Source: a bacterium
GTDB taxonomy: Bacteria > Zhuqueibacterota > Zhuqueibacteria > Residuimicrobiales > Krinioviventaceae
NCBI GenBank assembly: GCA_029561455.1
Contig: JAKQIY010000059.1
Coordinates: 1 to 64,000, forward strand
Direction: 5' to 3'
Length of the DNA stretch: 64,000 nucleotides
This document shows positions 1 through 9,683 of the stretch, piece by piece. Every line of letters begins with the position of its first letter. The stretch's first letter is position 1. The position numbers and the translations under genes were made by a program. The notes beneath the pieces were generated by a model. It was not told the origin of the DNA. It made no database searches and saw only the letters and a list, made by a program, of their open reading frames with translations.

Positions 1-180
1 AGTTCCCGACATATCACCCCTACGGGGTTAGATTGTGCTGAGATGGCTCTCTTTCTACAAACATTTCACCGCTTCGCGGTTATTTTAAAGTCAATTAAAT
101 GAAATTAACCCCCGGTAGGGGGTGATATGTTTATAGAATAATACATAAATACAAGCTCAAACCCCGTAGGGGTGGCATGT
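1..180. repeat. Array of short GC-rich palindromes
   Basis: Four perfect short hairpins lie within 180 bases: acccctacggggt (16-28), accgcttcgcggt (68-80), acccccggtagggggt (108-123) and accccgtaggggt (161-173). The outer context catatcac at the first is the inverse of gtgatatg at the third, so the copies occur in both orientations. This is REP/BIME-like non-coding DNA. No gene is visible before position 316. Confidence 0.75.
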
Positions 181-315
181 TTGAAACCGAATCCATAAAG
201 TGTCCGGTAGTGAGTAATTTTTAATATTAATTATATCCACATGGGATTTTTTTTCAAGCCTTTATGTGTTATAGCTTGAGATAAAATCATTAATACTTTC
301 CACTGTAAGCTCTAT

Positions 316-1629
316 ATGATAGAATTCTTCTTTTTTAATTTCTTTGCTCCAAATGAATTGCTTTATTGGCGTCGCATATTATGGTCAAGCCAGTTTTATC
401 CCCAAGATAAACAAAAAAAATTACAATGGCAGTTGTTTTCCCGAATATTGGATATTTGCTTTAAAAATGTTCCCTTTTATCAGCAATTATTTGAAGAAAT
501 GGGGATTAAACGCTCCGATTTCAAGTCACTCGATGACCTGGTGAAAATTCCTATACTGTCACGGGAAACACTTTTATATAACAAAGACCAGTTCAAAGCC
601 CTTGATTTCAAAAAACACAGACCACAATCAATTCGAACTACCGGCACTACCGGCGCTTCACTGGATGTTTATTGGGATATTCACTCCAATATCATGGAAT
701 TGCTTTGCCAGTACCGCCATTTTTCCTGGGCCGGTTATCGTTTAGGTAATTCGTTCCTGGATATTCGCAGTGTTCTGTTGAACGACCCAAAAGGGTATCA
801 CTGGAACTGGAAGTGCCGTGGCCTGGAATTTTCTTCAGATATAATCGACTCAACCAACATTGATCGATATGCGGATTTGTTGCGAAAATACAAGATCAAA
901 CTCTGGCGCGGTTACCCGGAATCGATTTACTATTTTTGTCACCTTTTAGATATTGCTGGCATCAACGATGTTAAACCGGCATGTATCATCAGTGTTTCCG
1001 TTACAGTCCTCGATTTCCATCGACATTTCATTGAAGCCTGGGCCGGCGTTCCCCTGTGCGACAATTATGGTATGGATGAACATGTGGCGCTCATCACCCA
1101 ATGCCCGCAAGGCGGTTATCACATTGCTTCAGAATATGGAATTGTAGAAATATTAAAACCAGACAATACACATGCCGCACCAGGAGAAGAAGGACGGATT
1201 ATAGCCACCGGATTACACAATAAAGCCTTTCCCCTGCTCCGCTATGATACCAATGATTATGCCATTGCTTCGAACCGTGTTTGCCCGTGCGGGAGAACCC
1301 TCCCTTTGATCGAACGGTTGACTGGGCGAATCAACGATTTCATTATGGATGCGCGCGGTCAATGGCTGTCCGCACCGTCCTGGCCTATGTATTTGGTCAA
1401 CGGCATTAAAAAAGCCCAGCTTGTACAGGAACACCAATACCTGATTAACCTTTATATTGTCCCCATGGATCCTGCCTTAAAACGTGATGATCAAATCCTT
1501 ATCGACACTTTTAAAGAACGCTATGGACAATCGGTTGAAATTAAAATATTTTATGTCGATGAAGTGCCTTTCCCCCGGTACGGACAAAAATATAAATTTG
1601 CCCATAGTAAGATAAAGCAGGAGATATGA
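316..1629 (+). CDS. CapK/PaaK-like adenylate-forming enzyme
   Basis: This 437-residue protein belongs to the phenylacetate-CoA ligase/CapK (coenzyme F390 synthetase-like) group of AMP-forming enzymes, which activate a carboxylate with ATP. The phosphate-binding P-loop is seen as TTGTTGA near residue 112, followed by a central DNYGMDE segment that fits the family's A5 adenine-binding motif. The C-terminal part has the LTGR-NDF signature typical of PaaK/CapK proteins. Its length matches CapK relatives, which often sit in surface-polysaccharide loci, but no such neighbours are present here and the substrate cannot be deduced. The ATG at 316 gives a full-length protein but has no strong ribosome-binding site. 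A palindrome array lies directly upstream. Confidence 0.8.
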   Translation: MIEFFFFNFFAPNELLYWRRILWSSQFYPQDKQKKLQWQLFSRILDICFKNVPFYQQLFEEMGIKRSDFKSLDDLVKIPILSRETLLYNKDQFKALDFKKHRPQSIRTTGTTGASLDVYWDIHSNIMELLCQYRHFSWAGYRLGNSFLDIRSVLLNDPKGYHWNWKCRGLEFSSDIIDSTNIDRYADLLRKYKIKLWRGYPESIYYFCHLLDIAGINDVKPACIISVSVTVLDFHRHFIEAWAGVPLCDNYGMDEHVALITQCPQGGYHIASEYGIVEILKPDNTHAAPGEEGRIIATGLHNKAFPLLRYDTNDYAIASNRVCPCGRTLPLIERLTGRINDFIMDARGQWLSAPSWPMYLVNGIKKAQLVQEHQYLINLYIVPMDPALKRDDQILIDTFKERYGQSVEIKIFYVDEVPFPRYGQKYKFAHSKIKQEI

Positions 1630-1904
1630 TGCAGGTGACCCGGTTATTAGTGGTCAGCCATCTGCTTTCAGCTAAACATTCAGGAATGAGCAAATGATAA
1701 GGAAACCAGGATAAAAATACAAGTGAGAGAGGAAATGTTTAAGTGATGTATTATCGGAGTTTTTCAATTATTTTCCTCTAATTGTCTTTTCCTGATAGCT
1801 GACAGCTGAGAACTGACCGCTTTTTAACTAATAGCTGAAAATTATTGCAAATTTCCCTTACTTTATTTAACTTGAAAAAAAATTAACTGGAAAGATTAAA
1901 CGGT
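1630..1904. repeat. Gap with AGCTGACAACTGA-type repeat
   Basis: No gene is seen between the CapK-like gene and the next secreted protein. A copy of the window's TGATAGCTGACARCTGA simple repeat occupies about 1792-1817, and a weaker related stretch (tcagccatctgctttcagct) lies near 1656. Confidence 0.5.
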
Positions 1905-4442
1905 ATGAAGCGCCGGGGTTGTCTTCACATTACTGTTTTACTCCTCTGCTGCCTGAGTATATCCGTAACGGCTCAGACAACGGTTTCAGGCTATATCTTT
2001 TGGGTACAGGATCTTGATCCGGTACAATCCTGCATAATTACTGCCTTTGATTTAAATAACAACATAATTGCCACAACAGCTACGGATTCCGCAGGTCAAT
2101 TTTCCATTTCTTTCACTACCGATATAAAAGAACTATTAAAACCTGATCGATACTCGCTGCCGCAAAACTATCCGAATCCTTTTCACCAACGCACCTTTTT
2201 AGATTTAGGCAAAATGGCTGCCGCAGGTCCGCTGGATATTTCTGTTTATAACATTTTGGGGCAGTTGGTCACCCAATTTTCATTAGCCCATTTGCAATAC
2301 GAATTAGAATTGGATTTGGGTAACAGCCCGGCAGGTCTCTACTTTGTTCACTTGCAATCACCGCATTCGAGCGCAGTCCTGAAAATGCTTAAACTTGAAA
2401 GTACAGCCAGTTTCAGTCAGAAAAACACACCGGCAATGTCACAAACATCCCTAGAGCGAAATAGTAACTATAACTCCCGGATACAATTACTGTTTTCGCA
2501 TCCACAAGCATGGACCCGCCGGGATACTTTGAACCTGACGGATTTGCAAAATAATTACTTTACGGTTTTATGGAAAACCCCGACAATACAAACCCAGGTT
2601 CAGGAACAAATGAATAATATCAATTTAACCTATACCATTGGTGGATATGGTTATTGCAGGGCAATGATTGTTATTAACGGCACGGCTAAGGATACAAGAT
2701 ATTTTCCCCTGCCGCAGGCAATGACATATTCACTGCCGCTAAGTTCCTACATACCGGGAGTATTGCCGGTAGAATTGATCATTTATCAAAATCCCTATCA
2801 AAAAGGGGAACAGAGCATCAGTTTTCAAAATACAGTTACCATATCTCCCCGGTGTACATTAGTAATTAATAACAATGATCTGTATACAGCTCTACGTCAC
2901 GTAAACCTCTTGCTTTTTGCCAACCAGGCCGACTCCATGAAGATAGGCAACGACGTCGGATTGACAGCAAGTGATTGGGAGCCCTTTACAACACAAAAGG
3001 AATGGATATTACCGGCCGGGCCGGGACCGAAAATTGTCTGCATGCAAACCAAAACGATTCAGGGAGAAATTACACCGGTCGCTGCCGATACTATTCTTAT
3101 AGAACCTCTGATACCTTCTTTGCATATAAACAATGATGCACAATACACCCAAACTCAGGACGTTGTACTGTCTGTCGGCCAAAATGGTTCGACAACCAAT
3201 GTGCAACAAAAAATTGCTGAAGACCTGGCCTCACCTAACACTATATGGACTCCTTTTACAGCAACCTTACCCTGGCGGCTTTCGCCGGGTGACGGGAATA
3301 AAGTTATCTATTTGCAATTAATGAATGATTTTGAAATTGAATCCGCGATTATTGCCGATAGCATTTTACTGGACACAACTCCCCCTGTTGCCGCCTTTTC
3401 AGTAGAACCGGATACGGGACTGGTGAATGAAACCCTGTTTACTTTTGATCCCGCGCTTACATTCGATAATATCTGCGCCGGTCAGGATTTACAGGCACGC
3501 TGGGATTGGGAAAACGACGGCCTGTACGATACCTTCTGGTCGCCGTTGTCTTCCATACAGCGGGTCTATACAACCGGCGGAGGATTAAAAAACATCAAAT
3601 TACAGGTCAAAGACCAGGCCGGATGGCAAAATACCGTTTTAATGCCCATTTATGTCAATACCAAACCGGTACCGGAGTTTCACTGGCAGCGGGATTCTCA
3701 GGATTCCCTAAAAGTAACCTTTAACGCCTCAGAATCCTTCGATTTTGAGGATGACGCCGCATTACAATTTCAATGGGACTTTAGCGGCGACGGCGCCCCG
3801 GAAACCGGCTGGTTAAATTCTCCGGTAACCGCCTTTACTTTTCCGGCATTTGCATCCTGGAATACCCTGCTGGCAGTAAAAGATAGCGCCGGGTACATTC
3901 AGACCCTGGAAAGGACCATACTCAATCCTTTCCGCTTAATAATGAGCGCTATAACCTCCTGGGTCGATCCGCTGTGGATTCAGTACCATTATTGCCGCAC
4001 TCAAAGTATTTACCTGGCCGAAGAGATTGGCGCAGGAATAACGATCAATAAAATTGCCCTGCATGTTGCCGAAGCGCCGGCCATCACACTGCATGATTTA
4101 ACCATCCGCATAAAGCATACCGGCGAGGATATTTTCAGTAATGATAATTTTGATAATACCGCGCTACAAACAGTCTTCACCGGCAACGCCGTTTTAACCG
4201 GCCCGGACTGGTATGAATTTGTTTTCACTGCTCCTTTCAAATATAACGGTACGGATAATCTTTTAGTAGATATATCTTTTAATAATCCGGCGACATATAA
4301 CCAAACTGCCGCCTTGTATTCGGAATTTCGCGGCTACCGGGCTGTACATGTTCATGGTGACTCTCCGAACGATACCTACAATAAATACCGCACTTCTTAT
4401 GTGCCGCAAATAAAACTCTATTATTATTCACAGGGAGAATAA
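1905..4442 (+). CDS. Secreted PKD-domain protein with an internal sorting-tail-like domain
   Basis: This 845-residue protein starts with a clear signal peptide (cleavage after the VTAQ at 21-24). A carboxypeptidase-regulatory-like beta domain follows at about 25-75. Residues 84-163 then look like a T9SS type A sorting domain: QNYPNPFHQ, a hydrophobic SVYNILGQLV strand and a GLYFVHL end. That domain normally forms the C terminus, but here nearly 700 residues follow it. Two PKD-like domains (each with a WDW or WDFSGDG core) lie at about 491-582 and 586-672. The last domain (about 676-845) resembles the beta-sandwich that follows AEEIGA in other FCB surface proteins. The true C terminus (YYYSQGE) has no sorting motif. 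The next gene begins one base after the stop, so the two are probably co-transcribed. A cell-surface or secreted role is inferred; the ligand is unknown. Confidence 0.75.
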   Translation: MKRRGCLHITVLLLCCLSISVTAQTTVSGYIFWVQDLDPVQSCIITAFDLNNNIIATTATDSAGQFSISFTTDIKELLKPDRYSLPQNYPNPFHQRTFLDLGKMAAAGPLDISVYNILGQLVTQFSLAHLQYELELDLGNSPAGLYFVHLQSPHSSAVLKMLKLESTASFSQKNTPAMSQTSLERNSNYNSRIQLLFSHPQAWTRRDTLNLTDLQNNYFTVLWKTPTIQTQVQEQMNNINLTYTIGGYGYCRAMIVINGTAKDTRYFPLPQAMTYSLPLSSYIPGVLPVELIIYQNPYQKGEQSISFQNTVTISPRCTLVINNNDLYTALRHVNLLLFANQADSMKIGNDVGLTASDWEPFTTQKEWILPAGPGPKIVCMQTKTIQGEITPVAADTILIEPLIPSLHINNDAQYTQTQDVVLSVGQNGSTTNVQQKIAEDLASPNTIWTPFTATLPWRLSPGDGNKVIYLQLMNDFEIESAIIADSILLDTTPPVAAFSVEPDTGLVNETLFTFDPALTFDNICAGQDLQARWDWENDGLYDTFWSPLSSIQRVYTTGGGLKNIKLQVKDQAGWQNTVLMPIYVNTKPVPEFHWQRDSQDSLKVTFNASESFDFEDDAALQFQWDFSGDGAPETGWLNSPVTAFTFPAFASWNTLLAVKDSAGYIQTLERTILNPFRLIMSAITSWVDPLWIQYHYCRTQSIYLAEEIGAGITINKIALHVAEAPAITLHDLTIRIKHTGEDIFSNDNFDNTALQTVFTGNAVLTGPDWYEFVFTAPFKYNGTDNLLVDISFNNPATYNQTAALYSEFRGYRAVHVHGDSPNDTYNKYRTSYVPQIKLYYYSQGE

Positions 4443-4443
4443 A

Positions 4444-7107
4444 GTGCCGCGTCGCATCGTGCTTTTGCATATTTTATTTATAACTGCTTATGCTTATACC
4501 CAGGATGCCTGGTATCCGGTTAATCCGCTACCCCTATCAGCATTGATGGATGTACAAATCCTAAATGCCAATACAGTGATTGCCTGTGGCGACTATGGCA
4601 TAATGCTAAAAACCACAGACGGCGGTCAATCCTGGCGCTATATTGGTACAGGCTTGTCCAATCTTATTGTTTACAGTTTATGTTTTGTGAATGCCAATAC
4701 CGGCTGGGCAACAGGTACAATGGGATACGATCAGTATATATTCAAGACATCGGATGGCGGAATAACATGGCAACCTCAATACCACATGACAGACACAAGC
4801 AGTCCCATGTTGTATTCTATTTATTTTATCGATTCCCAAACCGGCTACGCCGCCGGCAATGGCGGTGTAATCATGCGCACAAGCAATGGCGGTACAACTT
4901 GGGAATCCATATATGTAAACAGTCCCGTAACTTTTCAGGTCATTTATTTTATCAATAATTTGACCGGTTTCGTCGCCGGTGATGGCATGGTTTTGAAAAC
5001 CACTAACGGCGGCGATACCTGGCGGGCAGTTTACAATGGTAACTGGGGTTATATCAAAGATATGTGCTTTGCCGATCCACAGCATGGCTGGCTGGTTGGC
5101 GCCAACAAGATCATGGCGACCACTGACGGCGGTGAAACCTGGATCGATCAGTACGAAACTTTTTATTACACGATTGAATTGAATGGCATCGCCTGTTATG
5201 ATGTCAATCATGTCTGGGCGGTTGGCGGGCGTGGACTGGTCATATTTTCCGATGACGGCGGCGCCGATTGGAATGAGCAGGCGCCGTTTGGCAGTTCTGA
5301 AGATCTATATGCAGTGGAATTTTACAATGCAAACATCGGTTGGGCTGTTGGGGCCAAACAAATAATGAAATCCGAAAATGGCGGACAAACCTGGGTCTCG
5401 CAAAACAGCGCTTTGAAAGACGACCTGATGGATATACAATTTGTCACTCCCCAGCTAGGTTGGGCGGCAGGGTATAACGGTTTAATGATAAAAACGGAAA
5501 ATGGCGGTCTCTCCTGGCAGCAGCTACCTACAGATTATCCGGCGAAACTGTTCACGGCCATTCATTTTACCGACGCCGATCACGGCTGGGCGGTTGGCCG
5601 CAAAGATTGGGGTTTTGTTATCGCCCGCACCGAAAACGGCGGTCAAACCTGGACGGAAAAGACCAGCGAACTGACCCTGTTTTTATGGGATGTGTTTTTC
5701 ATTGATGCACAAACCGGCTGGACCGTCGGCGAAAACGGCGTAGTGCTGAAAACCACCGATGGCGGAGATACCTGGGATCAGATTGAGCTTAATCCAACTG
5801 CCACTTTTTCAAGAATTCAATTCCTAAATGCCAATACCGGCTGGCTGCTCTGTTCAGGGTTTCCCGGTCAATTATACAGAACCGATGATGGCGGCGCTAC
5901 CTGGACGCCGCAGCAAATAGCAGATTACAATCACTCTTTTACGGATTTTTATTTTGTCAATGCAGATAAGGGCTGGGCGGTCACCAACGGAGGGGAAATC
6001 CGCATTACCAATGACGGCGGTACAACCTGGAGCCAAATTTCACAATATAGTGGTGATGACTTTATCCGCATTTGCTTTACTGATCCGGTCAATGGCTGGC
6101 TGATGGATGACGCCGGCGGCATTTACCGACTGGTACACGGCGGCTCAAAATGGGTCCGCCAGGTGACAAAAGCCGCGATCGAACTGAAAAACTTTTGCTT
6201 TGTCGATCAATACACCGGCTGGGCGGTCGGCAACCAGGGTTGTATTCTTAAAACCACCACCGGGGGACTGACAGTAGAGGATCCCCCCTGGCTAATGTCT
6301 GCAAGTTCCGTCACCGCCAAAGAGGATTCACAGTTTACCTATACATCCGACGCCCTGCATTACCCCGGACGTTCCGTGTCTTTTACTTATACAAACCTGC
6401 CGGCCTGGCTCGCGCCAACTGAAACCGGTGTGGCGGGAATTCCGCCCAATTGGGTAGCACAGGCGGAATTCCTGGTAGAATCAAGTGACGGAAACGGCAG
6501 CGATACGATGACTGTACATATAAATGTGGAAATGCTCAATGATCCGCCGGAATTTTCCTCGCCTGCCCAGGATACTGCTTATTATAATACTCTGTTCACA
6601 TATTCCGCTCAAGCAAAAGATCCGGAAGGCGATAGTCTGGAATACTTTTTCCAAAATTATCCAAACTGGCTGATACCATCTGCATCAAGCATCACCGGCA
6701 TTCCGTCGTTAACCGATACCGATACCAGTTTTACAGTTATTACAACCGACCAGTTTTTTTTCGATACCCTGCAGGTTTCGGTTCATATTACTGATAAACC
6801 CACCGGCATTGCAACTGACAAATCTAATAGTACTATCATTCCTAATAAATTCCAGTTATATTGTAATTACCCCAATCCCTTTAACCAGAGCACAACCATC
6901 CGTTTTGGTTTACCGGTGACCGCGCGAACCCGTATTGTTGTTTATGATATACAGGGACAGGAAGTGGCGGCGCTTGAAGATCAACTAATCCCTGCCGGTT
7001 ATCATCAGCGCCAATGGCAGGCGGATCATGTTGCCTCCGGTGTATACATCATTGTTGTTACAGCAGGAGATTTTCGCGGTGTGCAAAAATGTTTGCTCCT
7101 GAAATAA
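4444..7107 (+). CDS. YCF48-repeat secreted protein with T9SS sorting tail
   Basis: This 887-residue protein begins at GTG 4444, one base after the upstream stop, with cagggaga as ribosome-binding site. A short signal peptide precedes about fourteen YCF48/BNR-type repeats (to about residue 610), each with a K/RTTDGGxTW turn and a GWAVG strand, as in the photosystem II assembly factor fold; they should form one or two beta-propellers. Residues about 615-795 hold two putative Ig/cadherin-like domains of the PxWL...GIP type. Residues about 802-887 are a canonical T9SS type A sorting tail (NYPNPFNQSTTIRF, YDIQGQEV, GVYIIVV). Export through the outer membrane by T9SS is inferred from the tail. A stem-loop with a T-run follows the stop codon. 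Confidence 0.85.
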   Translation: MPRRIVLLHILFITAYAYTQDAWYPVNPLPLSALMDVQILNANTVIACGDYGIMLKTTDGGQSWRYIGTGLSNLIVYSLCFVNANTGWATGTMGYDQYIFKTSDGGITWQPQYHMTDTSSPMLYSIYFIDSQTGYAAGNGGVIMRTSNGGTTWESIYVNSPVTFQVIYFINNLTGFVAGDGMVLKTTNGGDTWRAVYNGNWGYIKDMCFADPQHGWLVGANKIMATTDGGETWIDQYETFYYTIELNGIACYDVNHVWAVGGRGLVIFSDDGGADWNEQAPFGSSEDLYAVEFYNANIGWAVGAKQIMKSENGGQTWVSQNSALKDDLMDIQFVTPQLGWAAGYNGLMIKTENGGLSWQQLPTDYPAKLFTAIHFTDADHGWAVGRKDWGFVIARTENGGQTWTEKTSELTLFLWDVFFIDAQTGWTVGENGVVLKTTDGGDTWDQIELNPTATFSRIQFLNANTGWLLCSGFPGQLYRTDDGGATWTPQQIADYNHSFTDFYFVNADKGWAVTNGGEIRITNDGGTTWSQISQYSGDDFIRICFTDPVNGWLMDDAGGIYRLVHGGSKWVRQVTKAAIELKNFCFVDQYTGWAVGNQGCILKTTTGGLTVEDPPWLMSASSVTAKEDSQFTYTSDALHYPGRSVSFTYTNLPAWLAPTETGVAGIPPNWVAQAEFLVESSDGNGSDTMTVHINVEMLNDPPEFSSPAQDTAYYNTLFTYSAQAKDPEGDSLEYFFQNYPNWLIPSASSITGIPSLTDTDTSFTVITTDQFFFDTLQVSVHITDKPTGIATDKSNSTIIPNKFQLYCNYPNPFNQSTTIRFGLPVTARTRIVVYDIQGQEVAALEDQLIPAGYHQRQWQADHVASGVYIIVVTAGDFRGVQKCLLLK

Positions 7108-7121
7108 AGTTCCGCAACAAT

Positions 7122-7152
7122 GCCGGGTAAACAATTTTATCTCCGGCTTTTT
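7122..7152 (+). terminator. Probable intrinsic terminator after the YCF48 gene
   Basis: A GCCGG/CCGGC stem (7122-7126 with 7143-7147) has a loop of about 16 bases and is followed by TTTTTA. The stem is short, so strength is uncertain. Confidence 0.5.
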
Positions 7153-7178
7153 ATTCACTTACATATTGCATGTCTTTT

Positions 7179-7258
7179 ACTGATAGCTGACAACTGAAAA
7201 CTTTCTTTACACATTCAACTATTTCCTGTTGTTAACTGATAGCTGACAACTGACAACT
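7179..7258 (+). repeat. Two copies of the TGATAGCTGACAACTGA repeat
   Basis: actgatagctgacaactgaa occurs at 7179-7198 and a second copy at 7233-7258, separated by 35 bases of unrelated sequence. Related stretches occur near 1792, 9313 and, inverted, 62625. Confidence 0.7.
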
Positions 7259-7356
7259 TTATTATGTTTAATCTTGCAGATTTAAAGTAAAATTACTAAT
7301 TTGTCATGCTCCGTTCGAATAATTATTTACATTTCTCATACATCTTTGGAGGTTCG

Positions 7357-8934
7357 ATGAAAAACTTATACGCAGGAATAGACAGTTCCACGCAGGGTAC
7401 CAAATTACTGGTTATTGATATTGATGCCGCCAAGGTTGTCCATGTCGATGCTGTAAATTATGATAACGACTTGCCGAAATATAAAACCCGTAACGGCGTT
7501 TTACAGGGCCAGGCCGAAGGCGTTTCCGAATCCGATCCCATGATGTGGATCGAAGCGCTGGAAGTGTTGTTCGCCCGTTTGCAGAAATCGGCTATACCGC
7601 AACAGAATATCAAAGCGATCTCGGTATCCGGTCAGCAGCATGGTCTGGTAACGCTGGATGCAAAGGGTAACCTGACCCGTAAAACCAGTAAACTGTGGAA
7701 CGATTTCAGCACCCAGGAAGAATGCGACCTGCTCACCAAAGCGGTTGGCGGTTTGGATAATATGGTAAAAGAAGTTGGCAACAGCCAGCGCACCGGCTAT
7801 ACCGCCGCCAAAATATTCCACATGGCGCGCCATGAAAAAGAAGCCTTTGCCAAAACGACTACCTGTTTCCTGGTGCATAACTTTGTCAACTGGTACCTCA
7901 CCGGCGGTGTGAACGGCGGTGTGCGGGTTATGGAACCCGGCGATACCTCCGGCATGGCCTTGTGGAATCCCAAGAACGGTAAATGGTCTGAAAAAGTCAT
8001 GAATGCCATTTCCCCGGAACTGAAAAATAAAATCCCGTCTTTGCAGCCCTCCGATAAAAGCATCGGCCTGATCGGCAAAGACCTGGCGGCAAAATTCGGC
8101 TTTGATCCGGCCTGCAAGATCGACGCCGGTACCGGCGACAATATGTACGGCGCGGTTGGCACCGGCAACGTGGTGCCCGGCATCGTCACTGTCAGTCTGG
8201 GCACCAGCGGCACGGCCTACACCTTTTTAAAAGAACCGTACATCGACCCCACCGGCGAGATTGCGGCATTTTGTGACAGCACCGGCCATTACCTGCCGTT
8301 GTTATGCGTCTCCAACCTGGCCAATGGTTACAATGCCATTCTGGCCCAGTATAAGATGAGTCACGCTGAATTTGTCGAGGTTGTCAAAACCGTGCCGGTC
8401 GGCAACGAAGGCCGGGTACTGCTGCCCTGGTACATGGGCGAACGCACCCCGGACGTACCCCAAGCCAGTCCCGTTTACTTTGGCTTTGGCCTGGATGATT
8501 TTACCAAACCGATCCTCTCCCGCGCGGTGCTGGAAGGCCATGTGCTGAACCTGTATGACGGCTTCCGCAAAATGCCGGTAAAACCGACAGAAATCCGTCT
8601 CACTGGCGGCTTGGCGCAGTCCGAAGCCTGGGTGCAAACCATAGCGGATGTATTTGCCGCCGAAGCGGTGCCGGTCGAAGGTGAGGGTGCGGCGCTCGGC
8701 GCAGCCCTGCACGCCGCCTGGGTGCATCAAAAAGAGAGCGGCAATCAAGTCACCCTGGAACAGGTTGTAGCGCCGTTTGTGGTATTGAATGAAAAACGCC
8801 GCAGAAAACCCATTCCTGCCAATGTCGCGGTTATGGATAAACAAAAAGCAATTTTCCACGCCCTCAGCGAACGGGTGCGCGGCGTTGCCATGCAAGGCAA
8901 CCCCTTTGCGTTGCGCGCGGGAATGATAAAGTAA
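7357..8934 (+). CDS. FGGY-family carbohydrate kinase, xylulokinase-like
   Basis: The 525-residue protein belongs to the FGGY sugar kinases, which phosphorylate a pentose or other sugar with ATP in the cytoplasm. The N-terminal ATPase-fold phosphate loop is GIDSSTQGTK, SGQQHG matches the substrate-side motif of xylulokinases, and the catalytic aspartate is expected in AGTGDNMYGAVG. The ADP-binding loop is LTGGLAQS and a GxALGAALHA segment closes the fold. I chose the ATG at 7357 because GGAGG lies just before it; an in-frame ATG at 7306 would add 17 residues that match no FGGY kinase. Xylulose is the best guess for the substrate. No isomerase or transporter is adjacent and the gene appears monocistronic, ending at a strong terminator. 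Confidence 0.88.
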   Translation: MKNLYAGIDSSTQGTKLLVIDIDAAKVVHVDAVNYDNDLPKYKTRNGVLQGQAEGVSESDPMMWIEALEVLFARLQKSAIPQQNIKAISVSGQQHGLVTLDAKGNLTRKTSKLWNDFSTQEECDLLTKAVGGLDNMVKEVGNSQRTGYTAAKIFHMARHEKEAFAKTTTCFLVHNFVNWYLTGGVNGGVRVMEPGDTSGMALWNPKNGKWSEKVMNAISPELKNKIPSLQPSDKSIGLIGKDLAAKFGFDPACKIDAGTGDNMYGAVGTGNVVPGIVTVSLGTSGTAYTFLKEPYIDPTGEIAAFCDSTGHYLPLLCVSNLANGYNAILAQYKMSHAEFVEVVKTVPVGNEGRVLLPWYMGERTPDVPQASPVYFGFGLDDFTKPILSRAVLEGHVLNLYDGFRKMPVKPTEIRLTGGLAQSEAWVQTIADVFAAEAVPVEGEGAALGAALHAAWVHQKESGNQVTLEQVVAPFVVLNEKRRRKPIPANVAVMDKQKAIFHALSERVRGVAMQGNPFALRAGMIK

Positions 8935-8965
8935 GTTACTTTCACATAATTAAAATTGTATTTAA

Positions 8966-8993
8966 AGGGCAGAGTTCACCTCTGCCCTTTTTT
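8966..8993 (+). terminator. Intrinsic terminator of the FGGY kinase gene
   Basis: A perfect 9-bp stem, AGGGCAGAG (8966-8974) with CTCTGCCCT (8980-8988), has a 5-base loop and runs into TTTTTT. It lies 31 bases after the stop codon. Confidence 0.9.
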
Positions 8994-9683
8994 GTTTACC
9001 TTATTCCCGCGCTTTATTCCTGGCTTTCTCGGTTCAAAAAATCCCCCAAACTACTATTAAAGAACAGGTTTTAATACTACCTGAATTTCTAAATTGAGAG
9101 AAAAAATGGAATTTTGACTAGTAAAAAATGATGAGCAGGGTCCAACTGTTGTCGCTCTAAATTATGAAAATGTTTAATATCTTATTATTCAATAATTTAT
9201 CACTATAGAGGGATTCTGCCCATCCTACATGGTTCTAATAAAAAAAATCATTGTCAAAACTTTTTCATTTAAGAAATTTAGGTACTAGACAAATTTTAAT
9301 CTCTAAATGTTGGCAACTGTTAGCTGATAACTGAGAGCTGTCAACTAATAGCTGACAACTGATAACTGAAAACTTGTTTTCAGACATTTTCGTATTTTTT
9401 TTTATAATCAGCCCTCTTTTGAGAAATAATTGTTGCACCAGACCTGAAAAATTTTTATAATAGATTTATTTAAAAATGAGAAAAACATGACAGTCAGTAT
9501 GATCCTCAGTTTTCGACCAAACTGCTTTAAATTTACCAACTATATTTATTATCGGGCCTGACCACACCTCGGTTATTAAAATCCTGCTGTCTCGTTATTA
9601 ATATTATACATATAATCTTGAATAATCCGGTAAATTATTAAAATTTATCATAGAATTAGTATATCAAGTAAGGAGATTATCAA
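8994..9683. repeat. Long AT-rich gap with repeat block
   Basis: No convincing gene is seen. A compound block of the AGCTGATAACTGA/AGCTGACAACTGA repeat spans 9313-9376 (at least four units). The rest is AT-rich and ends at the ribosome-binding site (aaggag) of the glutamate dehydrogenase gene, so its promoter should be here, but I could not fix one. Confidence 0.5.

Noticed and set aside
1-180. CRISPR or tRNA cluster
   Set aside because: The palindromes differ from each other and have irregular spacing; no cloverleaf or T-loop motif is seen.
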